A stretch of 64,000 nucleotides of DNA from Imbricaverruca yamaguchii (taxonomy: Eukaryota > Arthropoda > Thecostraca > Neoverrucidae). Within the stretch, counting starts at the first letter, position 1, and every line of letters starts with the position of its first letter. Shown in pieces: positions 35,792-46,800 of this stretch. The translations under genes and the position numbers were made by a program. Below the pieces are notes generated by a model that searched no databases, was not told the DNA's origin, and saw nothing but the letters and a program-made list of their open reading frames with translations. The stretch is from assembly GCA_034440575.1 (NCBI GenBank), contig JAOTOL010001645.1:1054001-1118000 (forward strand). The letters are read 5' to 3'.

Positions 35792-36270
35792 GTCTTGTGA
35801 TTATCCTAAGCTGCAATGATAGAAAACCTCTAGTTTTTAACAGCTAGCATTCAGCAGGTCCAATGAATACAACATTGTTGTGGTTTTATATTTCAAGAAG
35901 TGCAATTTTAGTGCAAAACTTCAGGGAAAATGGCCTTTTGTTGGGCCATGCCCCTCTGGCCCCTACATCCACCAGTGTTGTCACCTCACTCACACCCCCA
36001 CCATCACTGGCATATAATACAGGTATCCCGCAACTACCCACACTCACAGTATTGACATGTAATTATTATACTGTTCCTATTCTGTCCAGGGGCCATTGTC
36101 TGGATTGTAGATTAATGCCTACCTACTTGTATTGGTATATGGCCTATACGGTCTTGTGATTATCCTAAGCTGCAATGATATGAAACCTGTAGTTTTTAAC
36201 AGCTAGCATTCAGCATGTCCAATGAATACAATATTTTTTGGGTTTATATTTCAAGAAGTGCAATTGGTAT
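35792..36270. repeat. Direct duplication, 120-bp copies 359 bp apart
   Basis: The copies start at 35792 and 36151 with GTCTTGTGATTATCCTAAGC. Both continue through TTTTTAACAGCTAGCATTCA and TATATTTCAAGAAGTGCAAT with a few substitutions. No coding content is recognised. Confidence 0.9.
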
Positions 36271-36689
36271 ACGACCTTGATTTTCACGTAAGTCAGCCTC
36301 AGTATTCTGCCAGGTGCCTTGAACACAATAAACCTAATCTAGCCCAGCTCAACCAACCACGACTGCACCTTATTCAATATACTCTGGATCATATACCTGC
36401 ATGCCTTTAGGACTATGCAAGGATCCTTGTTCGCCTCAAGTGCTTCATATATGTGAATACTTAAAGGTTAAAAAGTCGCAACGATGAAAGTATTTGTTCT
36501 CTGCAGTTCCTTAGACATTAGTAAATATAGTTTTTCATGCAACAGTTTTCTTGTCAAGTTAAAGAAAGTCTTTTAAATACATAGCGTTTCACTCACCTAA
36601 ATGTTTCCAGTGATAGGTTATTTTTTAGCAATCTGAAAATACGTGTGATTATGTCGGTAGGTATTTAACTTACAAAAACGTAGCATGTC

Positions 36690-36815
36690 GAAAATCCCCG
36701 CCAAATTTGGCATCTTTCATCGACGCGCGAAAAAGAACGCTATTTAAACTGCAGAAAAGGTTGGGTGTGGTGTTGGACATGGTGGTCGTGACGGATATTC
36801 ATGTTATTTGAAGGT
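36690..36815 (+). promoter_or_regulatory. Candidate DNMT1 promoter and leader exon
   Basis: CCCCGCCAAA (36696-36705), the complement of an E2F-type TTTGGCGGGG, precedes a TATA-like TATTTAAA (36741-36748). A possible leader follows, ending in GAAG|GTAGCT (donor at 36814). An ATG at 36779 opens only a short frame. Placement about 0.5 kb upstream of the first coding exon fits a DNMT1 promoter, but this rests on motif matches alone. Confidence 0.3.
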
Positions 36816-36963
36816 AGCTCGATTTGGACTCTTGCTATTTTTATGTATAGAAGTATGAGTCAGTATTTGATAGCCCCGATAATCTCGAAGCACCGATGTG
36901 TGTTCTCAGGACAATAATTTGTTGTCAGCTCAGTATACATAGGTAGGTTCTATATGGTTTATA

Positions 36964-36994
<31 letters not shown>
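36964..36994. repeat. (TA)n microsatellite
   Basis: About 30 bp of alternating TA, followed by imperfect CATATATG. Confidence 0.9.
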
Positions 36995-37000
<6 letters not shown>

Positions 37001-37332
37001 TGTACGTTTTATCATATTAATGTGAGGTTATAATGGCCACAAGTCCATTGTGGATTACCTCAGTGTAAGCACCTATAACTATCTGCATCTGTTTCTGTAT
37101 ATGGTAATGGCGATGACAGCACGCTATTTTTATATCATTTTTTTGGTTAATGAGATGTGTGGTTGGGCAGTTAATGAGATGTCACATACCTACCTACCAA
37201 TGGGGGAGGTGTAAGTAGTGTGGTTGTTGTTCCCTCATTTCTCTTCCTTGATTCTTCAGGACCAGAAATACATAAATTCAACAGGGACAAACATAAGCAG
37301 AGGAACATTTTATATTGAGTTTTACACTCAAA

Positions 37333-37898
37333 ATGATTAGCCATCATCAAACTCCTGCTCCAATGAATTGCAAGGAAGATGTGGGTGGTGCACATATGGA
37401 CAAAAGAAATGAAGTGCAAGGTGGATCATACAAGGAAGCTACTATCTGTGATGATAATGAGAATGGGGCCTGTAGCAGTTGGTCTGTCACTTCAAACATA
37501 TCAAATGGAGCAGCCCATAGTAAGACTAAGAGGTGCTGGATAACACAAGAGTGTGGCTCATCACATGGTGAATCTAATGGGATGCATGTCTCACTGGATA
37601 CCTCTGTTGAGGGTACCAGTAGCAGCAAACTGTCTGTGCCTATTGATATAAATATAGCTGATTGTATATCAGCACAAAACAAAGGGATAAAGTCTCCCCC
37701 TACCAGAGGAGGGCGAGGTAGAAAGCGTAGTGGAATTGGTGGGCAGCAGATGACCCTAGCAAGCTTCATGGCCAGAGGTAAAAATAAGTCAGAACAAAAG
37801 GTAGAGCCAGTTCCAATCAAGTGTGAGGACAAGTCCATAGAAGAGGAAGCTGTGCTAAAGAAGATGAAGCCTGACCAAGATGAACCTGACAAACAGGA
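37333..37898 (+). CDS. DNMT1 exon 1 of the model (N-terminal, PIP box)
   Basis: ATG at 37333. The frame is also open back to an AG at 37299-37300 (ATAAGCAG), so translation may begin in an earlier exon spliced to 37301. The exon is Ser/Asn-rich with a basic GRGRKRSG stretch followed by QMTLASFM, a PCNA-binding-like box matching the position of the human one. A second basic run, LKKMKPD, lies near the end. The donor is ACAGGA|GTAAGT, phase 2. AT-richer codons distinguish it from the GC-rich later exons. Confidence 0.8.
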
Positions 37899-40800
37899 GT
37901 AAGTTGGTTGCATATTATGGTTTGCATGTTGTGGTGAGTGAAACATCTATAGTGGTATATTTGGAGAGCATGCTCATGTGGGTGAGCAATCCAAACTTGA
38001 CTGTCAGGCTTTGTAGGTCATCTCCTGTTCTTTTCTTTGTGTTCCTTTTCCATACAGTGCCAAGCTTTCACTCATTATCACTGGTGCTTTATCTGTCACC
38101 AAATGTGATATAAAAATCACCCAGAAGAGTTAGCAATATTTGTGCAAGAAGCTAATGGCACTGGCTGCATCTTTATGGTATCACCTACATACTTTACCTG
38201 AAGTGTAACCCAAAGTTTTCCAATGGAGGACATTTATGATTAGCCCACAACATATCTGCCAATGTGCCTTCAGATCCTGTGGCTGCAGCATGCTAAAATT
38301 CCTCTTTTCTCCTCTTGATCACCAGCACCCCTGATAATGATGTATGTTGGTGGATCATAATTTGTTTCTATTATTGCATTAGTGGTGTATTCATGTGTGG
38401 GTCCTTAGAGCATATGGTTTATATCAGTTTTAATTTGCATTCCCATAATCCATAATAACCTGTTATGCTGCCATTACATCACCATGAATTGGATATGTAG
38501 CCAGCAACTCATGCTTTTCTTCAAACACACCATGTGCAGTATGGTGCAATTTCAGGACAGGCATGGCAGCAGTTTGTCCAGTGCAGCCGCCTCCGGCCAG
38601 GTGCCGGACCTGCCGCCAGCTGCTGGAGTCTCCTGACACCAGACTGTGCCAGGGCCACCCCGATGGTGAGAACATCCCACAGCTGACATGTCTGACCAGT
38701 TTGAGTATGGAAGTGTCATCCTGGAAGTGTCATCTGTGACTTCTTGTAATTATCGGTGTGCTGGCAGACTTGAGGTAAACAGTCAGGATTCTTAAATATA
38801 TGGCTGTTACTGTGCAATGTTCACAAGCAAACAACTAAGTTTGGTGTTGTGTACCATTCATATGTTGGGATAAGGTTGCTTATTTGGTGCCTCATATGGT
38901 TTGTGCATCGGAGAAGTTCGTAAAAGGTCACCCTACCAAGTTTGAATAAAATTTGGTTGCAATCCTCACATTTCCTCAGTTTTGCATAAAATAGCATTTG
39001 TAAATACAAGGATTTGTTAACAAACTATTGGCCGTAAAGAACATCATTCTATTGAAACGAGACAACACATGTTTGCATGGTTTCCGTGCTGTTCCTGACA
39101 ACGGTGTGCCAATGTGTTTCAGGTGCTATGGACGAGTACGTGGCGCTGTGTGATCCACGACTGGCGCTCTGGGCGTGCCGTTCCTGACATGGGTGTGTCG
39201 ATGTGTCTCAGGTGCTATGGACGAGTACGTGGCGCTGTGTGATCCACGACTGGCGCTCTGGGCGTGCCGTTCCTGACATGGGTGTGTCGATGTGTTTCAG
39301 GTGCTATGGACGAGTACGTGGCGCTGTGTGATCCACGACTGGCACTCTTCACTGGCCAGGAGGAGTTCGTGCAGGAGTATGATGAGAGGCCACAGCACAA
39401 GCTCACCCAGTTCTCCATCTACGACAAGCACGGTCACCTCTGTCCGTTCGACTCGGGACTACTCGAGTCTAACGTCGAGCTGCTCCTATCTGGGTCAGTG
39501 GCCTGTGAATTCGTTGATGTCGACCAAGTGTTGGTGGGCTGCTCCCCTTCCTATCATCCTCGTTTGAAGGCGTGCTCCTGATTCTAGCACACCTTCCTGG
39601 GTATGTGTGACTTTAACGCGGATAGACAGCTTCTTGGGGCATTACTTCAACGCTTCATCTGGACAGAGATGCTGCCAAAGTTTCCATATCAGTATCGCTT
39701 CATTCCTGGAAGTTCATGAGCAACACCTGCTGTATGCCGGAATCCTCTCGATGTCACTTATGACCGCTATTTACAAACTATGTCAGTGCTCACCTTGGTT
39801 CCCCGCGCCTCATTAAAAATAACAAGCATCCGGTTCCACTGGGCCGAAGCATCTGTATGCCTTCGTGCTAGCGGAATTCCATGAGCACGAGTTAGTGAGT
39901 GTTAATGCGGAGACATCCATGTACCAGTGGTTAGTAATGTCCTGAATACTTACTTTGCGGATGCCCGTGGGCAACGGCCATTGCTGCATCGATACCAGGG
40001 TTGGAAAAATGCTGGCAAGAGCTAGTTTTTGTCATGCAAGTTTTATTCATCTGTAACATTCAGTCGCAAAGACTGTTGATCCGCAGCAGACCACGATGGG
40101 GTGATGTGTCTGGGATTCCAAGAACCTCCAGCTCCAGGTTCATAAGCGTATCATGGTCTCCTGCACAAGGTTGATGTCTCTTGACAAGAAATGTTTTACC
40201 CGGTCCATGACATTAACCAGTTTATGCCAGGATCTTACGAACCCAGACTTGTACCCCACGGTGATGTACATTTTTGCATAAAGGGGATTGGTTGATCACA
40301 TCGCACACGTACGATCTGAAAGCGGCCAAAATAATCCGCATGCATGACAATATTGCGACTGACCTCCGTCCAGGTACATGAAGGCGGTGTTCGAGGAAGA
40401 CCCTTCCTCCGAGAACGGAGTGCCCTGCATGAACGTCGGTCCCATCAACGAGTGGTGGACGACCGGCTTTGACGGGGGCGAGCTGGCCCTGGTCGGTTTC
40501 AGCACAGGTAGGGTCTCCTCTGTTCCGATCCTGGAATCCGACCACGCTCGCGTGATCTCGGTGTCGGGGTACCTTCGTCGGTACTTGAGGTGTGGGTATT
40601 GCTCGTGATTTTAGTGTTTATGTTTTTGGCCAAGAACATTATGCGGTATAAAATGTGAATATAATTACTTGTTTTATGAAGGTACATGGGTGCGCGTGGG
40701 AACTGGTGAATCTGATTGCAAAATAGTATTGTCATTGTTTTTATTAACTCATGACATTTGTTTTTAATACCCATCAAATAATTGCTGGCCATATTTTTCA

Positions 40801-43800
40801 CTGCCTTAGCATTCTTGCAAATTGTCCATTTTCGCCTTAATAAGCGATTCATATGGCTTTGCTGCAGTATTTCATTTCATGTGTGTCCGTATTCCACGTG
40901 CATATTTTCACAAAGGTGTTGTTGCCTGACCTGACCGACCTTGTCAGCGTGTGCCGAATACTATCTGATGGATCCAAGCCCCGAGTACGCGCCGATTATG
41001 GACTTGGTCAGGGAGAAGATCTACATATCAAAGCTCGTCATCGAGTTCGTCACCGACAATATGTACGCCACTTACGAGGACCTACTAAACAAACTTCAGG
41101 TAAGACAACACACACACGAAGGCCTCACCAGCAAACTGGATTTGAGATGTGCCACTTTACGAAAACCTTGACGAACTGTGGGTGAAATATGCCCCTTTAC
41201 GAGAATCTCGACGAACCGTGAGTGGTATATCCAATTTGGATGCTCCACCGATGAGTGCGTTCGCAGTAAGCCCAGCTGAGAAGTACCAAGCTGACACCCT
41301 GTTCAGCAGACCACGGGTGAGGTGGGCTTTCTCCGAGAATCTGTTGAGAAAATCGGGTTTTGGACTTCACTTATAATTGCCTGCAAAATGTATTGCTCGC
41401 TAGATATTACGCTTTCTACTTCCGGCCCTCGAGGCAAACCATTTGGCATTCGACAGTCTGACAACGACTAATGGAATCGTCAGAACGTAGGAATAGCTGA
41501 TGGTACCGGAAACCCATGTCTCCATTCACCCCTCATTGAATTTGTGTTTGTGTTCCATGGGACTATGCAGACCCCTTGAAACATCAGTCTCTATGACAAA
41601 CATTAGAAGCATGGGCAGACCCCTGTCAGGTCAAAAGATTAACATGGGACCCCGCATCACGTGCATCACGTGACCATGTGACATTGTCGAGCCGTTGTTA
41701 TTGTGAGGTCCGGAGTCGTGTTGACGAATCACTCACGGTTGGCGTCACCCGATTTCTTTCGAAGACTTATACGGTACCAGTATATGATGTCCATATGGGC
41801 GCTAGATCAACGAGGACAAATGTCAAAAAGCGCAACGTCGTCGAATCTTCGTGCATATCGATCGTAGGCTCATTGTCTTTGGTATTTATACAGTCATCTT
41901 TTTTGGCGCTAAATCATCATGTTTTGGTCGAAGCGCCCTTAAACTCAAATAACTGCCATTCATTTTCAAGCATGTTTGCAGAGCTAAAGCGAGTTCGGAT
42001 GCGAAACATTCACCAAGTTGCCTTACTGAAAACACCGTACCCTGCCACAGACCATGGTGCCTTGCTACAGAACACGGTGCCCCACTACAGACCACGGCAC
42101 CTCGCTACAGACCACGGCACCTCGCTACAGACCACGGTGCCCCACTACAGACCACGGTACCTCGCTACAGACCACGGCACCTCGCTACAGACCACGGCAC
42201 CTCGCTACAGACCACGGCACCTCGCTACAGACCACGGCACCTCGCTACAGACCACGGTGCCCCGCTACAGACCACGGCACCTCGCTACAGACCATGGTGC
42301 CTTGCTACAGACCATGGTGCCTTGCTACAGAACACGGTGCCCCACTACAAACCACGGTACCTCGCTACAGACCACGGCACCTCGCTACAGACCACGGTAC
42401 CTCGCTACAGACCACGGCACCTCGCTACAGACCACGGCACCTCGCTACAGACCATGGTGCCTTGCTACAGACCATGGTGCCTTGCTACAGAACACGGTGC
42501 CCCGCTACAGACCACGGCACCTCGCTACAGACCATGGTGCCTTGCTACAGACCATGGTGCCCCGCTACAGACCACGGTACCTCGCTACAGAACACGGTGC
42601 CCCACTACAGACCACGGCACCTCGCTACAGACCACGGTGCCCCGCTACAGACCACGGTACCTCGCTACAGACCACGGCACCTCGCTACAGACCACGGCAC
42701 CTCGCTACAGACCACGGCACCTCGCTACAGACCACGGTACCTCGCTACAGACCACGGCACCTTGCTACAGACCATGGTGCCTTGCTACAGACCATGGTGC
42801 CTTGCTACAGAACACGGTGCCCCGCTACAGACCACGGCACCTCGCTACAGACCACGGTACCTCGCTACAGACCATGGTGCCTTGCTACAGAACACGGTGC
42901 CCCGCTACAGACCACGGCACCTCGCTACAGACCATGGTGCCCCGCTACAGACCACGGCACCTCGCTACAGACCATGGTGCCTTGCTACAGACCATGGTGC
43001 CCCGCTACAGACCACGGTACCTCGCTACAGACCACGGTACCTCGCTACAGACCACGGCACCTCGCTACAGACCACCGTACCCCGCTACAGACCACGGCAC
43101 CTCGCTACAGACCATGGTGCCTTGCTACAGACCATGGTGCCTTGCTACAGAACACGGTGCCCCACTACAGACCACGGCACCTCGCTACAGACCACGGCAC
43201 CTCGCTACAAACCACGGTACCTCGCTACAGACCACGGCACCTCGCTACAGACCACGGCACCTCGCTACAGACCACGGTGCCTCGCTACAGACCACGGCCC
43301 CGCTACAGACCATGGTGCCTTGCTACAGACCATGGTGCCTTGCTACAGAACACGGTGCCCCGCTACAGACCACGGCACCTCGCTACAGACCATGGTGCCC
43401 CGCTACAGACCACGGTACCCCGCCACAGACCACGGTGCCTCGCTACAGACCATGGTGCCCGCCACAGACTACTGTACCCCGCCACAGGCCACGATACCCC
43501 GCTACAGACCACGATACCCCGATACAGGCCACGCTGCCTGTTGCAGACCACAGTGCCGCCGTCCGGCTTGGGTACGGACGCCTTCACCGAGGACTGCCTG
43601 CTGCACCACGCCCAGTTTGTGGTGGACCAGGTGCAGAGTTTCGACCTGGCCGGCGGAGACGAGGAGATGGCGCTGCTCACCACCGCCGCTCTGCGGGCGC
43701 TCATCCGGCTGGCCGGCGTCACACTCGGCAAACGGTACGGGCCGGGCGCCGCCGGCATGGTACCGGAACAGGGCGAGTGCCGTTGAGGTGGTAGTGGGAC

Positions 43801-46800
43801 AGGTTGAGTGCCGTTGGGATGGTGGTGGGACATGTCGAGTGCCGTTGAGACGGTAGTGGGACAGGTCGAGTGCCGTTGAGATGGTAGTGGGACAGGTCGA
43901 GTGCTGTTGAGATGGTAGTGGGACAGGTCGAGTACCGTTGAGATGGTAGCGAAACAGGTCCAGTGCCGTTGAGATGGTAGCGAAACAAGTCCAGTGCCGT
44001 TGGGATGGTAGCGAGACAGGTCGAGTACCGTTGGGGTGGATGTGAGACGGGTCGAGTGCCGCTGGGTTGGGAGCGAAGCAGATCCGAGCACCACTGGATG
44101 GTAGTGGAGCAAGCTGTGTATCATTGAAATGGCAACGATTCGGAGCAAGTACCACGCTGTCCTGAGGCAAAAACTATAACTGCAATTTGGGCGAAGCATT
44201 TGTTCGACATTTGCAGTTGAAGTGGCACAAGTAACGCATTGCAGTGCTTAACAAAAAAGTCAGGTGGGAACTAGTTGGGTAATTTACTTTCGTGACAGGA
44301 AAAGCAAAGGGTACATCCTATATCTGTGTAGTCACCCAAGTTTGGCTTGGTTTTCTTGTATTTAGCGAAGGATATAGAAAATACAGAATTTTGCCTCTGA
44401 CAGTTGCTGTGCAATTGCTGTAGGTATCTGATTCTGCCAGCTAAGTGTCTTGATAGGTTCGGAAAAAAATTATTGTGGCAAAAATGGAATTGCAATTTCT
44501 GTAAATGCTATGAAATGTACCCTAAAATAGTGTGTATTCAGATTCAGCACGGCACCAATATTACATACATGCCATGTTTGGCTACATTAATGTACTAGAA
44601 TCATAAGTGTTGCCAGAAAAAGAGACAAAATCCACCATCCTTAGCAATCGTTAAATCCAAATATATTGCAAATACAAGCTTTTGCCTTTGCAGGAAGTAT
44701 GGGGATAGAAAGGATTATAATTGGATGACAGGGTGATGACAGGATAGTGATGATTATTAGTGTAATTGAGTGGATATACCACTTCCTTAACACTGAATCG
44801 ATATTCTCCAACACGTGTCAGCAGCATGCTTCTTGATGTGTGCTTATGAAGTCTTCATGCCTCATTTCTAAGTGTCTCGTTAATATATATCGTGCTTATG
44901 CTCACCATAGCGGATACACGAGCATTCGTAGCTCAATTATAGGTCAATGGATTGCGTATGGTGTCGTCTGTTTTACAATACCAGTTGATGGACTACGTTT
45001 TTATCGTCATACTTAGGACATATATATCCGTAAGTTAGATATCTCAAAAGAAACGAAAAGATGCGGTCATTAGTATGGTATGGGTCGAAATTGAGTTCCG
45101 AGGACTAAATAATACTTCAAATAACATTTTTTCCACAGGAGTTTCAACATCCCACCGTACTCGTTTGGAATCTCACACCTAACGAAAAACAATTATTTTG
45201 ACACTGACTGGTGTGCCAGTACAACAGCACGTGAAAGCTGGATGGTGGTACAGATGGGTGCAGTGGTTGGTGCGATTTCTCCTCAGTTCTCACACTGACC
45301 TGGTGTATTTATTACTGGTTTGTATTAACCTCACGAGCTTATTCCATCCTCCTCTTAACCTGGCAAGTTCATTGCTGCATTGCATTATCCCGACTGGTAT
45401 ATTGCAGACTTGTGTTGACATGGCACCTTTATTATGTTATCACAATGACCCTGACTGGTGTATTTATTGCACATTCGTATTATTTCCCTCTGACGGACCT
45501 GTACTGACCCGACTGACTTCTGACAGACCTGTGCTGACCCGACTGACTTCTGACGGACCCGTACTGGCCCGACTGACTTCTGACGGACCTGTGCTGACCC
45601 GACTGACTTCTGACGGACCTGTGCTGACCCGACTGACTTCTGACGGACCTGTGCTGACCCGACTGACTTCTGACGGACCTGTGCTGACCCGACTGACTTC
45701 TGACGGAACTGTGCTGACCCGACTGACTTCTGACGGACCTGTGCTGACCCGACTGACTTCTGACGGACCTCGTACTGACCCGACTGACTTCTGACGAACT
45801 CGTACTGACACGACTGACTTCTGACGGACCTGTGCTGACCCGACTGACTTCTGACGGACTCGTACTGACCCAACTGGCTTCTGATGAACTTGCGCTGATC
45901 CGACTCGCCTGTTGCAGGCGAGCCATTCGGAAGGTGACTAGAGCCGCCAAGAAGACGGCGGCTCCACTGACCAAGGCGGCCACCACCCCGCTCGTGTCCG
46001 ATGTCTTCGAGAGCTTTTTCAAGGGCCAGATCCAAAACGACAACAAGGTACACAATGCATATGTGTGTTATATTAAGTGATCAGGAATGCGACCCCACCT
46101 CATATCCCGGTGTCAAATATATCCAGTTCTGTCTTGTACATAGTTGGTACCAAAAGTAAATAAATTAAAATGTTGCAGGAAAAAATCGCCGCAGCACTCC
46201 CTGCTATAAATCAAAAGAATGCCAGAGAAAAATGGAGGCAGATAGACAAATACAGCTATAAGTCCGTTGTCCCTGGATCTGCCTTATGGCGTTCACGAAA
46301 GAAGATTCATGTGGTATGGAGGTCGGTCTTGAATAAAACTCCTGTCTACGTCTACAACATGCGGCGTCATTTTTATCGCGGATGGACTAGGTCACTGCTC
46401 AATCAGGCAGCCCACGTTACAGATGCCGTGTGTGTAGGCTGCGGACAAAATGTGCAGGGTCGCGGAGAATGTAGCACGGTGTGCGTGATGCTCGTAATTG
46501 CTGACGTTGAACCACATGAGCAGGAGTTCGCGTATGGCTCGATGTGGGTTTGTGTGACGGGTTGTTTTTTGTTTGTTTTTTGTTAAGAGGGTTCCAACCA
46601 GCATATGTCTCATGGCAGGATTTCCGGGATTGTACCGCTGAGTATTGTTTGCGGATGCCCGCGGAGGACCCGGTGCGAAGCTTGCGAGGCTGACTGTGTG
46701 CTGTGCAGGTGGGGCAGGGCCCGCGGAGGACCCGGTGCGGAGTTTGCGAGGCTGACTGTGTGCTGTGCAGGTGGGCCAGGGTCCGTGGAGGACCCGGCGC

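Larger units (their letters stand above)
32777..37300. other. AT-rich interval between the divergent genes
   Basis: This is about 4.5 kb with no credible coding exon. It carries runs of AACCTAACCTAACC (34490-34515, 34850-34880) and repeated phrases around CATGGAGGTAAAATGG (34650) shared with the block at 8.6-10.9 kb. It also has a direct duplication (35792/36151), a tail-only SINE insertion (33753-33811) and a (TA)n run (36964-36994). Upstream non-coding exons of both genes probably lie here. Confidence 0.5.

Noticed and set aside
37347..37946. 199-codon minus-strand frame opposite DNMT1 exon 1
   Set aside because: The plus strand carries the PIP box and phase-matched splice sites; the minus frame has no family resemblance and is a shadow.
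41678..43856. Three overlapping forward open frames of 490-702 codons
   Set aside because: They are the 20-bp array read in three frames; the unit has no stop and its length is not a multiple of three. Only the last 63 codons (exon 6) are real coding sequence.
45385..46055. Minus-strand frames of 115-222 codons rich in Ser-Gln-Val
   Set aside because: They are translations of the 30-bp array across exon 7.
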